Below are positions 8,332 through 16,154 of a stretch of 25,335 nt of DNA, piece by piece. Source of the stretch: Clostridia bacterium. Lineage in GTDB: Bacteria > Bacillota > Clostridia > Oscillospirales > CAG-272. Every line of letters starts with the position of its first letter. Position 1 is the first letter of the stretch. The stretch is taken from assembly GCA_900770605.1 (NCBI GenBank), contig CAAGKS010000010.1, positions 1-25,335 of the forward strand, given 5' to 3'. Under the pieces are notes generated by a model. The model searched no databases. It was given only the letters and a program-made list of their open reading frames with translations, and had not been told where the DNA came from. Position numbers and translations under genes: made by a program.

Positions 8332-9612
8332 TTATTTAACGTAATCGAATTCAAAATCGTAAATGGAAACAACGTGTCCGTCGGTACAGCCCTTTGCTTC
8401 AAGCATTGCGAATACTCCGCTGTTTTTGAGTACCTTCTGGAAGTAGTTGAGCGACTCGTAGTCGTCAAAGTTGATCTGACCCATAAGGTTGTAGAGCCAG
8501 TCGCCCTCAACGAAGAACGTGTCGTTTTCGCGGCGGATGATAGTCTCCTTGGCGCTTTCAACGTATTCGTCAGCGCGTGTGTATTCGGGCTCGTATATGA
8601 GCATAGGGGGAAGCTCTGCGAGCATTTTTGCGCACAGGGCGATCATCTCGTCAAGTCCTTCTCCCGTTGCCGCGGAAACGTAGAGCAGCGGACAGCCAAG
8701 CTCCTCGACGTAAGCCTCGAACGCCTCGACGTCAACGTAGTCTCTGTCGAGAGAGTCGACCTTGTTAGCCACGATTATCTGCGGACGTCCCGCAAGCGCA
8801 GGACTGTACTTTTCAAGCTCGGAGTTTATCATCTTAACGTCCTCAACGGGATCTCTGCCCTCAAAGCAGGATATGTCAACGACGTGAAGCAGAAGTCTGC
8901 ATCGGTCAACGTGGCGCAAGAACGCGTGTCCAAGTCCCAAGCCCTCGGATGCACCCTCGATAAGTCCGGGAATATCAGCCGCAACGAATCCGCCCTCTCC
9001 GCCCGTGGATACCACGCCAAGATTTGGGGAAAGCGTTGTGAAGTGGTAGTCTGCGATCTTGGGCTTTGCCGCGCTTATGCAGGAAAGTATAGAGGACTTT
9101 CCAACGCTGGGGTAGCCGATAAGACCAACGTCTGCGAGCATTTTAAGCTCAAGTATTACCTCTTTTTCCTCGCCCTTAGTGCCGTTTTTAGCGAACATAG
9201 GGATCTGACGGGTGGGGGTTGCAAAGTGTCTGTTGCCCCAACCGCCTCTGCCACCCTTGCAGCACAGATAATCAGCGCCGTCGTTTTCGGTCATATCGTG
9301 AATTATCTTGCCGCTTGCGGCATCGCGGATAAGCGTTCCGGGGGGAACGGATATTATGATGTCGTCAGCGGTAGCACCGTGGAATTTTCCAACCTTGCCG
9401 TTTCCGCCGTTGCTTGCTATGAATTTGTGCTTGTAACGGAATGCGAGCAGGGTGTTCGTGCCCTCGTCAATGCGGAAGATTATATTTCCGCCGTGGCCGC
9501 CGTCACCGCCATCAGGACCGCCGTGAGAAACGTACTTCTCGCGGTGGAATGAGATAGCTCCGTTACCGCCGTCTCCTGCCTTTATATATATTTTTACATT
9601 ATCTACGAACAT
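8332..9612 (-). CDS. obg: GTPase Obg (CgtA), ribosome assembly
   Basis: Obg is an essential GTPase that helps mature the large ribosomal subunit and links growth with stress and, in spore formers, sporulation. The 426 residues show the three family domains in order. First is the glycine-rich Obg fold (1-158, FVDNVKIYIKAGDGGNG). Next is the G domain, with G1 GYPSVGKSS (166-174), switch Thr192-Thr193, G3 DIPG (213-216), G4 NKVD (283-286) and G5 SAA (313-315). Last is a C-terminal OCT domain (about 355-423), which occurs in many Gram-positive Obg proteins. ATG 9612 has a perfect GGAGG site 7 bases upstream. It lies 28 bases after der, so the two GTPases share one transcript. Confidence 0.97.
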   Translation of the reverse strand: MFVDNVKIYIKAGDGGNGAISFHREKYVSHGGPDGGDGGHGGNIIFRIDEGTNTLLAFRYKHKFIASNGGNGKVGKFHGATADDIIISVPPGTLIRDAASGKIIHDMTENDGADYLCCKGGRGGWGNRHFATPTRQIPMFAKNGTKGEEKEVILELKMLADVGLIGYPSVGKSSILSCISAAKPKIADYHFTTLSPNLGVVSTGGEGGFVAADIPGLIEGASEGLGLGHAFLRHVDRCRLLLHVVDISCFEGRDPVEDVKMINSELEKYSPALAGRPQIIVANKVDSLDRDYVDVEAFEAYVEELGCPLLYVSAATGEGLDEMIALCAKMLAELPPMLIYEPEYTRADEYVESAKETIIRRENDTFFVEGDWLYNLMGQINFDDYESLNYFQKVLKNSGVFAMLEAKGCTDGHVVSIYDFEFDYVK

Positions 9613-9640
9613 AGGATATCCTCCTTTTGCGTTTTGTAGC

Positions 9641-10969
9641 TTACTTTCCGTCGCCCTTCATTCTGATATTCAGACGAATGGGAGTTCCGCTGAAGCCAAA
9701 GGTCTGGCGCAGGCAGTTCTCGATATATCTCTGATATGAGAAGTGGAAAAGCTCGGCATCGTTGCAGAAGAGCACGAAGGTGGGGGGAGCAACGGAAGCC
9801 TGGGTCATATAGTATATCTTCAGGCGCTTGCCCTTGTCGGACGGCGGCTGCGCGCGCATGGTAGCTTCTGCAAGCACGTCGTTGAGCATACCCGTGGAGA
9901 TACGGGTGTTTGCCTGATTGTGAACGTATTTTATATGCTCAAAGAGGGTGGTAACTCTCTGACCTGTGAGCGCGGAAACGTAAACTATGGGCGCGTAGGG
10001 CATATAAGCGAGAGCCGTACGGATACGCTCGTTAAAGCTGTTTACGGTGCTGTTGTCCTTCTCAATGCTATCCCACTTGTTTACTACTATGATACACGCC
10101 TTGCCCGCCTCGTGAGCGATACCCGCGATCTTCTCGTCCTGTTCTGTGATGCCTGTTCCTGCATCTATCATAATAAGGCATACGTCAGCGCGTTCAACCG
10201 CCATATGAGCGCGAAGCACGCTGTACTTTTCTATCTTATCGTTTATCTTTGAGGAGCGGCGTATTCCCGCGGTATCAATAAAGGTGAACTTGCCGTACTG
10301 ATTTTCAACGAGAGTATCAACGGCGTCACGCGTAGTTCCTGCGATGTTGGAAACTATCAGACGGTTCTCTCCAACGATCCTGTTTATGATAGAGGATTTT
10401 CCCGCATTAGGCTTACCGATAACGGCAACCTTGATACTTCCGTCCTCCTCGTCCTCAAAGTCCTCATCGGGAAGCGCGGCGATGACCTCGTCAAGTATGT
10501 CTCCTGTGCCGCTTCCGTGAACGGATGAGAGGGCGATAGGCTCGCGCTCAAATCCGAGCTCGTAGAACTCGTAGAACTCAAAGGGAACGCTACCAACGCT
10601 ATCGCACTTGTTTATGCAGGGGATTATCGGCTTGCCGCTCTTTTGAAGCATTACTGCGATATCGCGGTCGGACGCGGTAAGTCCTGTACGTACGTCGCAC
10701 ATAAAGAGTATTACGTCTGCGCTCTCTATGGCTATCTGCGCCTGGAAGCGCATTTGGGAGAGAATGATGTCGTCTGCCTTGGGCTCAATTCCGCCCGTAT
10801 CGATAACGATGAATTTTTTGCCGCACCATTCAGTCTCGCCGTATATTCTGTCTCTGGTGACCCCGGGGACGTCCTCAACTATTGAACGGCGCTCTCCGAT
10901 AAGCTTGTTAAAGAGAGTGCTTTTACCCACGTTAGGTCTGCCAACTATTGCAATTATAGGTTTTCCCAT
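9641..10969 (-). CDS. der: GTPase Der (EngA), ribosome assembly
   Basis: Der is an essential GTPase with two tandem G domains that binds the 50S subunit during assembly. The 442 residues fit the family. G domain 1 has GRPNVGKS (10-17), DTGG (57-60) and NKCD (120-123). G domain 2 has GKPNAGKS (185-192), DTAG (232-235) and NKWD (297-300). A KH-like RNA-binding domain fills about 351-437, with KRLKIYYMTQASVAPPTFVL and the closing GTPIRLNIR. An acidic linker (DEDFEDEEDG) joins the G domains, as is usual. The start at 10969 has GGAG about 7 bases upstream. It follows the DUF512 gene by 31 bases, a pairing that recurs in clostridial genomes. Confidence 0.97.
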   Translation of the reverse strand: MGKPIIAIVGRPNVGKSTLFNKLIGERRSIVEDVPGVTRDRIYGETEWCGKKFIVIDTGGIEPKADDIILSQMRFQAQIAIESADVILFMCDVRTGLTASDRDIAVMLQKSGKPIIPCINKCDSVGSVPFEFYEFYELGFEREPIALSSVHGSGTGDILDEVIAALPDEDFEDEEDGSIKVAVIGKPNAGKSSIINRIVGENRLIVSNIAGTTRDAVDTLVENQYGKFTFIDTAGIRRSSKINDKIEKYSVLRAHMAVERADVCLIMIDAGTGITEQDEKIAGIAHEAGKACIIVVNKWDSIEKDNSTVNSFNERIRTALAYMPYAPIVYVSALTGQRVTTLFEHIKYVHNQANTRISTGMLNDVLAEATMRAQPPSDKGKRLKIYYMTQASVAPPTFVLFCNDAELFHFSYQRYIENCLRQTFGFSGTPIRLNIRMKGDGK

Positions 10970-11000
10970 ATCTGATCTCCTTTGTTAGTGTCACTTTCGC

Positions 11001-12308
11001 TCATATACCGAGCACGGAGCGTATAAATCCTTCCGCGCCGTCTTGCGAGGGGGAAACCTTAACTCCGAGTTTATTGCCAATGTCCTCGGGAGAGATATCG
11101 TCAAGAAGCACGTCGCCCTCTGCTCTGAGGCAGGATGGGGGGATGATAAGCTCGTCGCCAAGCTCCTTGCCTTCAAGCTGCTCCATTATGTCCTTGCCTG
11201 TGAGCAGTCCCGAGACGGTTATCTTCTCTCCAAAGAAATTATTTTTTATCGTATATACGTTTACGCTTACACCGCTGAATTTTTTGGTCATTTCCGATGC
11301 AAGCTCTCGCATAAGCTCCTCAGCCGCCGCGCCCGTGGCGATGGATACGCTGCGCAAGACGCCCGCGTATTCGTTCCATTCCTCGTCCTCAAGCGAGCAG
11401 AGCACAGAGGTCTTCATATCCGTGATCATGCCAACGCCGTTCTCGATCTGCGAGTAGTCCTCGTAAAATTCGTCACCGGGAAGATCAAGTCCTGCCTTGA
11501 TGTAAAGCTCGTCGGCAGGGAAGAAAAGACGCGTTCCGTGCTTTACACGGCACATATCGCCAAAGAAATTGACCTGCTTTATAATGCTCTCGCACTCCTC
11601 GGGAGTAAAGCTGTCAAGCTCGTAAAGGCCGTCGCGGAAGCGAGTAAGTCCTGCGGGAACTATCGAGGTGCTGACGAGAGCGGGAGCGAGCTTTTCAAGA
11701 TCGCACATAGTGCGGTCAAGCTCAGCGCCGTCGTTAAGACCCTTGCAAAGCACGATCTGCGCGCAGATAGAAATTCCTGCATCCGCAAGCATCTGTAAAT
11801 ACCTGAGCACGTCGCCCGCGCGCTTGTTGTGCATCATCTTGACGCGAAGCTCGGGGTTTGTGGTGTGCACGGAAATGTTTACGGGCGAGATGCGCATATC
11901 GATTATACGCTGTATATCCTTATCGTGAAGATTAGTCAGCGTGATGTAGTTGCCGTGAAGGAAGGAAAGACGTGAATCGTCGTCCTTGAAATAAAGGGAT
12001 TTTCTCATTCCGCGGGGAAGCTGGTCGATAAAGCAGAAAACGCACTTGTTCTCGCAGGAATGCTTCTTGTCCATCAGCGGAGTTTCAAAGTCAAGTCCGA
12101 TATCGTCGTATTCAAGCTTTTTTATCTTGAATTTTTTGGTCTTTTTTCCGCGCATTACGAGCAGAGTGACTGTCTTGTTTGCAAGATAAAAGCGGTAATC
12201 AAGAACGTCGTTTATTTCTTTTTTGTTTATGGATATCAGCACGTCGTCGGGAAGAATTCCTGCTTTTTCAGCGCGACTGCCTGCCAAAACGCTCGTAATA
12301 GTAACCAT
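11001..12308 (-). CDS. DUF512 protein: PDZ domain plus radical-SAM-like Fe-S domain
   Basis: The 435-residue protein begins with a PDZ-like domain (about 1-60, with VLAGSRAEKAGILPDDVLISIN). A radical-SAM-type core follows, with the cluster motif CENKCVFC (Cys85, Cys89, Cys92; spacing CX3CX2C). The downstream parts NISVHTTNPELRVKMMHNK and QIVLCKGLNDG resemble the barrel of these enzymes. The C-terminal half matches what I recall as DUF512 (the TIGR03279-like group). The reaction is unknown. It is soluble, with no signal peptide or membrane segment. ATG 12308 has an AAAGGG site and sits about 55 bases behind a consensus promoter, so this gene leads the operon with der and obg. That context is suggestive of a role near ribosome or tRNA function, but this is inference. 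Confidence 0.85.
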   Translation of the reverse strand: MVTITSVLAGSRAEKAGILPDDVLISINKKEINDVLDYRFYLANKTVTLLVMRGKKTKKFKIKKLEYDDIGLDFETPLMDKKHSCENKCVFCFIDQLPRGMRKSLYFKDDDSRLSFLHGNYITLTNLHDKDIQRIIDMRISPVNISVHTTNPELRVKMMHNKRAGDVLRYLQMLADAGISICAQIVLCKGLNDGAELDRTMCDLEKLAPALVSTSIVPAGLTRFRDGLYELDSFTPEECESIIKQVNFFGDMCRVKHGTRLFFPADELYIKAGLDLPGDEFYEDYSQIENGVGMITDMKTSVLCSLEDEEWNEYAGVLRSVSIATGAAAEELMRELASEMTKKFSGVSVNVYTIKNNFFGEKITVSGLLTGKDIMEQLEGKELGDELIIPPSCLRAEGDVLLDDISPEDIGNKLGVKVSPSQDGAEGFIRSVLGI

Positions 12309-12369
12309 CGTCGATCCCTTTCAAAAAATTTAGAGTATGCCTTAATATACACATAGTCATACATAGTAT

Positions 12370-12398
12370 ATTATAACATTTATATTTGCAAATGTCAA
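12370..12398 (-). promoter_or_regulatory. Consensus sigma-A promoter of the DUF512-der-obg-ppa-queH operon
   Basis: On the minus strand TTGACA (12393-12398) is followed by exactly 17 bases and then TATAAT (12370-12375), a perfect housekeeping promoter. Transcription should begin near 12363, leaving an untranslated leader of about 55 bases. Confidence 0.9.
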
Positions 12399-12430
12399 GA
12401 GCAATAAGACTGTCAATATAACGCCCGTAC

Positions 12431-12460
12431 GTAATATTTTTACCTTTTGAGGCATATATT
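12431..12460 (+). promoter_or_regulatory. Sigma-E-like sporulation promoter
   Basis: GTAATATT (12431-12438), 14 bases, then CATATATT (12453-12460) resembles the mother-cell sigma-E pattern (ATATT at -35, CATA-type -10). No good sigma-A promoter faces this way. The match fits the SipL-like gene it precedes, because sipL belongs to the sigma-E regulon in Clostridioides difficile. Confidence 0.6.
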
Positions 12461-12491
12461 TTAGCGTAAAGCATAAAAAAGGAGAATGGCT

Positions 12492-13979
12492 ATGATAAAC
12501 AATCGTCAGGATCAGATCCAAAAGGAATATTTTACTGTCGCTCCGTATGAGCGCGAGCTTGTCACAGAGGTCTCGGGAGACTTCGTTCTGCCCGATTATC
12601 AATGTGATATAAGAAGGATTTTGTGTGTTTTTGCAACTGTTCTGCCGCCTGCCAAGTACGTCAGCGCATCAGAGGCGGAGTTCAGCGGCACGGTGGATTT
12701 TCGCGTGACCTACGTAGGCGGCGACGGAGAGCTTTATTCTATTCCGCTCTCTGAGGCGTATAGCTTCAGCGTACCGCTCGATGCCGAGGGCGAGGCAGGT
12801 GAGAGCACGGTGCTTTGCAGTATTCGTGCAGACGGCGTAAATACGCGCGTCAGCGCGCCGAGAAAGCTCAATCTGCGCCTGCGCCTGAGGCCTTACGTCC
12901 GAGTTCTGCGCCAAACGCCCGCAACGCTCGCGATTATAGGAGATGCTCCCGCGGATAGCGTTTTCAGACGTATCGAGCGCGCCCGCAGGCTTGAGTGCGA
13001 GAGCTCGGTTTCCGAGATCGTTCCCGTGGAAAGCGTTATGCCTCCGCTTGCAGATGACGTGAGGATAGTGAGTGCCGATGCAGGCGCGGTAGTTACCGCC
13101 TGCTCGTATATCCCGGGCGGCGTGCGCTGTCAGGGCAAGGTAAGGATAAAGCTCGTTTGTGTGAGTGACGGGGGAGAGTTCAGCACGCGCACAAAGGAAG
13201 TGCCCTTTGAGAGTGAAAACGAGATATCGCTCCGCGATGCTTCTTTGCGCGCTACCGCTACTGTCTGCGATATGACGGTAAACGTAGGCGACGAGGGCGT
13301 TGAATGCTCTATGGGGGTTGTGAGTGAGGTCGTGGCGTGCGCTAATACCGAGCAGGAGTACACGGCTGACGCGTATTCCGATAGTAACGAGTGCGAGTGT
13401 ATATCCGCCTCTCTTATGGCGAGAAGCTACACTATGTGCGCCTGCGGCAACGCGACGCTTAGTGAGAGGATCGCGATAGCCGATACGTCCGTGCCCGCGG
13501 ACGCCGAGATAATAGACGCCTTTGCAAGAGCGTCTATGCAGACGTGTGAGTGGCAGAACGGCAAATACGTTTTCGGGGGAAATGCGGATATTACGCTCAT
13601 CTGGCGCAAGGACGCTGACTTTGGCGTGCAGGAGCTGCACGTTCCTATAAGATATGAGCATTCCTGCGGTGACGGCGGAGAGATAGCTTGCTTTGATGCG
13701 AGCGTAGCTCTTGACGGGCTCAGATGCAGGATAGAGGGCGATAATCTTTGTGTGGACGCCGAGCTTGTGGTAAGCGCGGACTGTATGGCGGAGCATACTG
13801 TAAATATGATCGAGACCCTGGAGCTTGGAGAGCAGTATATATCAGCGAGAAAAGCAGGGCTAACCGTTTGCTATCCCGATTCTCAGGATACGCTGTGGGC
13901 CATAGCCAAGAGATACAAGGTGTCTCCCGCGGCGGTGAGCGGCGAGGTTGGAAGCGATAGATTTGTATTCGTAGATTGA
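12492..13979 (+). CDS. sipL: SipL-like spore coat morphogenesis protein (DUF3794 repeats plus LysM)
   Basis: In C. difficile SipL binds SpoIVA through its C-terminal LysM domain and is needed for the coat to encase the forespore. This 495-residue protein has the same plan. An N-terminal segment has EYFTVAPYERELVTEVSGDF, and it is followed by repeated DUF3794-like blocks (KVRIKLVCVSDGG, NADITLIWRKD). A C-terminal LysM (about 455-490) contains DTLWAIAKRYKVSPAAV. There is no signal peptide, as expected for a mother-cell cytoplasmic coat protein. I chose ATG 12492 because AAGGAG (12479-12484) is 7 bases upstream; ATG 12486 would be only 1 base away. It is cysteine-rich for its size. The gene symbol is assigned by domain plan and length, not by alignment. 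Confidence 0.75.
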   Translation: MINNRQDQIQKEYFTVAPYERELVTEVSGDFVLPDYQCDIRRILCVFATVLPPAKYVSASEAEFSGTVDFRVTYVGGDGELYSIPLSEAYSFSVPLDAEGEAGESTVLCSIRADGVNTRVSAPRKLNLRLRLRPYVRVLRQTPATLAIIGDAPADSVFRRIERARRLECESSVSEIVPVESVMPPLADDVRIVSADAGAVVTACSYIPGGVRCQGKVRIKLVCVSDGGEFSTRTKEVPFESENEISLRDASLRATATVCDMTVNVGDEGVECSMGVVSEVVACANTEQEYTADAYSDSNECECISASLMARSYTMCACGNATLSERIAIADTSVPADAEIIDAFARASMQTCEWQNGKYVFGGNADITLIWRKDADFGVQELHVPIRYEHSCGDGGEIACFDASVALDGLRCRIEGDNLCVDAELVVSADCMAEHTVNMIETLELGEQYISARKAGLTVCYPDSQDTLWAIAKRYKVSPAAVSGEVGSDRFVFVD

Positions 13980-13997
13980 GCGGGAAAAATATTTGTC

Positions 13998-14026
13998 TTG
14001 CAAAAAGCTCGCGGCTGTGATATAAT
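13998..14026 (+). promoter_or_regulatory. Sigma-A promoter of the acyltransferase gene
   Basis: TTGCAA (13998-14003), 17 bases, then a perfect TATAAT (14021-14026). The predicted start near 14033 gives a 40-base leader. It lies just after the stop of the SipL-like gene, so the two genes are transcribed separately. Confidence 0.8.
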
Positions 14027-14073
14027 GAGTTGAAGATGTTGAATATAAACGCCCACGCGGTGTTGGAGGACGT

Positions 14074-15351
14074 ATGAATATCAGAAAAAATCAACGCGAG
14101 TTATCTGAAGTAATGGGTATGAAGCGCATGGCAAATAAGCGCCCCAAAAAGCCCAATATTTTCTTCCGCAGTCTTTTGAAGGTGGTATCCACCCCTGACC
14201 TTATCGCAATCGATTTCGAGTGCCGTAAGGTAGGTATGGAAAAGCTCGGACGTCACGAGCCTTGTATAATCCTTATGAACCATTCCAGCTTCATTGACTT
14301 GAAGATAGCGACGAACGTGCTTTATCCGCGTCCGCTCAATATTGTTGCCACGCTTGACGCCTTTGTGGGCAAGGAGTGGCTGATGCGCCAGATAGGCTGT
14401 ATCCCAACTAAAAAGTTCGTGTTTGATATAGGTCTTGTAAGAGATATCAGACATTGTCTTAAAAAGCTCGGAACGTCGGTGCTTATGTATCCCGAAGCAG
14501 GATATAGCTTTGACGGAAAGGCGACCACGTTGCCTGACAGCTTGCCTAAATTCATCAAGATGTTCGGTGTTCCGCTCGTAGTTATGCAGACGTTTGGCGC
14601 GTACCACCGCGATCCTCTTTATAACGAGCTTCAAAACAGAAACGTAAAGGTCAGCGCAGAGCTCAGATACGTTTTGTCTCCTGCGGAGATAGAGGCTATG
14701 TCCGTAGAGGAGATAGCCAAGGTGCTTGAGCGCGAATTTTCCTTTGATAGCTTCAAGTGGCAGCAGGAGAACGGTATCAAGATAACCGAGAGCTTCCGCG
14801 CGGACGGCTTGGAGAGAGTTCTTTATAAGTGTCCTCACTGTCTTGCAGAGGGACAGATGCTCGGATCGGGAACGTATATCACCTGCGGCAACTGTCAAAA
14901 GGGCTGGGAGCTTACGGAGCTTGGATTTATCAAGGCTACTGACGGTGGAAAGACCGAGTTCGATCATATCCCCGATTGGTATGCTTGGGAGCGTGAAGAG
15001 GTGATCCGTGAGATCGAGGCATCAAGCTATGGCTTTGAAGAGCCTGTTGATATTTATATGATAGTCAACGCCAAGGGAGTTTACAGAGTTGGAGAGGGAA
15101 CTCTCTCGCACACTCCCGAGGGATTTCATCTCGTTGGCTGCGATGGGCAGCTCGATTATTTCCAAAAATCTCTTTCGCTCTATTCCTTGAATTCCGATTT
15201 TTATTGGTATAAGCTCGGTGACGTTATCGGTCTTGGAAATCAGGACGCGATGTATTATTGCGCCCCCAAGGAGAACAGACACCTCGTTCCCAAGGCTCGC
15301 CTTGCAACCGAGGAGATCTATAAGCGCATATCTAAAAAAACGGCTAAATAA
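14074..15351 (+). CDS. PlsC-type acyltransferase with C-terminal zinc ribbon
   Basis: The N-terminal half resembles 1-acylglycerol-3-phosphate acyltransferases, which add the second fatty acid in phospholipid synthesis. It has the catalytic HX4D (NHSSFID, His70 and Asp75) and a YPEAGYSFDG block (139-148) in place of the usual EGTR motif. The C-terminal half is unusual: a zinc-ribbon CPHC...CGNC (Cys253, Cys256, Cys271, Cys274), then about 150 residues I do not recognise, including DIYMIVNAKGVYRVGEGTL. At 425 residues it is almost twice a normal PlsC. No clear membrane helix is visible, so it may bind the membrane face only. GGAGG at 14065-14069 precedes the start by 4 bases. The gene stands alone between its own promoter and terminator. 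The true acyl acceptor is unknown. Confidence 0.75.
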   Translation: MNIRKNQRELSEVMGMKRMANKRPKKPNIFFRSLLKVVSTPDLIAIDFECRKVGMEKLGRHEPCIILMNHSSFIDLKIATNVLYPRPLNIVATLDAFVGKEWLMRQIGCIPTKKFVFDIGLVRDIRHCLKKLGTSVLMYPEAGYSFDGKATTLPDSLPKFIKMFGVPLVVMQTFGAYHRDPLYNELQNRNVKVSAELRYVLSPAEIEAMSVEEIAKVLEREFSFDSFKWQQENGIKITESFRADGLERVLYKCPHCLAEGQMLGSGTYITCGNCQKGWELTELGFIKATDGGKTEFDHIPDWYAWEREEVIREIEASSYGFEEPVDIYMIVNAKGVYRVGEGTLSHTPEGFHLVGCDGQLDYFQKSLSLYSLNSDFYWYKLGDVIGLGNQDAMYYCAPKENRHLVPKARLATEEIYKRISKKTAK

Positions 15352-15362
15352 TATAAAAAAAT

Positions 15363-15397
15363 AAAAACCGATGCAATTATTGCATCGGTTTTTGCGT
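15363..15397. terminator. Bidirectional terminator
   Basis: A perfect inverted repeat at 15363-15393, centred on 15378, pairs A5CCGATGCAA with its complement around a tiny loop. T-runs follow on both strands, and no mismatch favours one direction. It serves the acyltransferase gene on the plus strand and the regulator gene on the minus strand. Confidence 0.88.
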
Positions 15398-15399
15398 TA

Positions 15400-15618
15400 T
15401 TATTTTTGAGAAGAATTATCGTTTGTAAATTCGATAATATCGCAGATACTGCACTCTAAAGCGGAGCAAATGCGATCTAAAATATAAGCGTAGTAACGTA
15501 TAACTCGATTTTTATAGTAACGGTCGATCGTTTGGAATTTGATATCTGTTTTCTTGGCTAACTCGTATCGGGTAATACCGCGAGCGTTTAAATATTTATC
15601 TATAGTCAGTCGTATCAT
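15400..15618 (-). CDS. Small XRE-family helix-turn-helix regulator
   Basis: The protein has 72 residues and is almost entirely one Cro/C1-type DNA-binding domain. YLNARGITRYELAKKTDIKFQTIDRYYK covers helices 1 to 3, and ILDRICSALECSICDIIEF is the typical closing helix pair. A longer open frame starts at 15669. I chose ATG 15618 because AAGGGGGG sits 6 bases upstream and because the longer start would lie inside the promoter. It is divergent from the SLOG-fold gene, with overlapping -35 boxes and palindromes between them. It therefore most likely represses both genes, which is inference. The region is AT-richer than its surroundings, as is common for acquired genes. Confidence 0.82.
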   Translation of the reverse strand: MIRLTIDKYLNARGITRYELAKKTDIKFQTIDRYYKNRVIRYYAYILDRICSALECSICDIIEFTNDNSSQK

Positions 15619-15634
15619 CAATATCCCCCCTTTA

Positions 15635-15658
15635 GTATATATTTTATAGAATATATAC
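15635..15658. promoter_or_regulatory. Imperfect palindrome, candidate operator
   Basis: The half-sites GTATATA (15635-15641) and TATATAC (15652-15658) frame a 24-base near-palindrome with one mismatched pair. It covers the -10 box of the regulator gene. The GTATATA core is shared with the larger palindrome at 15676-15697. Confidence 0.5.
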
Positions 15659-15669
15659 CTTATTGACAA
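15641..15669 (-). promoter_or_regulatory. Promoter of the XRE regulator gene
   Basis: On the minus strand TTGTCA (15664-15669), 17 bases, then TAAAAT (15641-15646). Its -35 box overlaps that of the divergent promoter by five bases, so polymerase binding on one side should exclude the other. Confidence 0.6.
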
Positions 15670-15691
15670 TTTCCCTATATAAGTATATACT
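15663..15691 (+). promoter_or_regulatory. Promoter of the SLOG-fold gene
   Basis: TTGACA (15663-15668), 17 bases, then TATACT (15686-15691). The -10 box lies inside the perfect palindrome at 15676-15697, so a protein bound there would block it directly. Confidence 0.8.
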
Positions 15692-15697
15692 TATATA
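15676..15697. promoter_or_regulatory. Perfect 22-bp palindrome over the -10 box, candidate operator
   Basis: The 22 bases read identically on both strands, with core AAGTATATACTT and TATAT flanks. Its position over the -10 box and its symmetry fit a dimeric XRE repressor. The high AT content means some symmetry could arise by chance. Confidence 0.6.
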
Positions 15698-15726
15698 TGT
15701 ATATATAAAAAGGAGATGCTTATTCA

Positions 15727-16059
15727 ATGAAATTGTTGATAATTGGCTCGAGGAGTATAACTGATATTGACATATCTACGTACGTTCCGCCAAACGTTGA
15801 TACGGTAATAAGCGGTGGCGCGAGCGGAATTGACAGCTTAGCGGAGCAATACGCGGATATTCACAGGCTTTCCAAATATATAGTTCGCCCGCGATATGAT
15901 ATTTATGGACGCGCCGCACCGATCAAGCGCAACGAGCAAATGGTGGATATGGCAGACGCGGCTTTGGTGGTATGGGACGGGCAATCAAAGGGAACGCACC
16001 GAACTATAAAGTATATTAAAAAACAAAATAAAGCGCTTACACTCGTTATACTTTCCTGA
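15727..16059 (+). CDS. Small SLOG/Rossmann-fold protein (DUF2493/DprA-like), function unknown
   Basis: The 110-residue protein has the layout of the SLOG superfamily, which binds nucleotides or nucleotide-derived signals. It opens with a first strand and the LLIIGSRSI motif (3-11). VDTVISGGASGID (24-36) is the glycine-rich phosphate-binding loop. IYGRAAPIKRNEQMVDMADAALVVWDG (59-85) follows, with the GRAAPIKRNE stretch typical of this group. GTHRTIKYIKK closes the fold. It has no signal peptide or membrane segment. AGGAG at 15711-15715 is 11 bases before the ATG, a rather long gap. SLOG proteins range from DprA to defence-system sensors and Lonely-Guy-like enzymes, so the job cannot be named from the sequence alone. 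Confidence 0.75.
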   Translation: MKLLIIGSRSITDIDISTYVPPNVDTVISGGASGIDSLAEQYADIHRLSKYIVRPRYDIYGRAAPIKRNEQMVDMADAALVVWDGQSKGTHRTIKYIKKQNKALTLVILS

Positions 16060-16154
16060 TCTTGCCCGAGGATATTCACGTATTTTTCTGAAAGTGGAAT
16101 TTTTTTCGCGTAACTGCAAATGCTAAACCAAAAGGATAGAAACGGTGGTGGAGC

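Noticed and set aside
8200..9552. Long open frame (450 residues) on the plus strand over obg and the ppa start
   Set aside because: It is antisense to well-identified genes, with no domain and no ribosome binding site.
12669..13796. Open frame of 375 residues antisense to the SipL-like gene
   Set aside because: Its composition is typical of a reversed high-GC third-position gene. It has no motif and no upstream signals.
15618..15669. Longer N-terminus for the XRE regulator
   Set aside because: That start would fall on its own -35 box, and the added residues are not part of the HTH fold.
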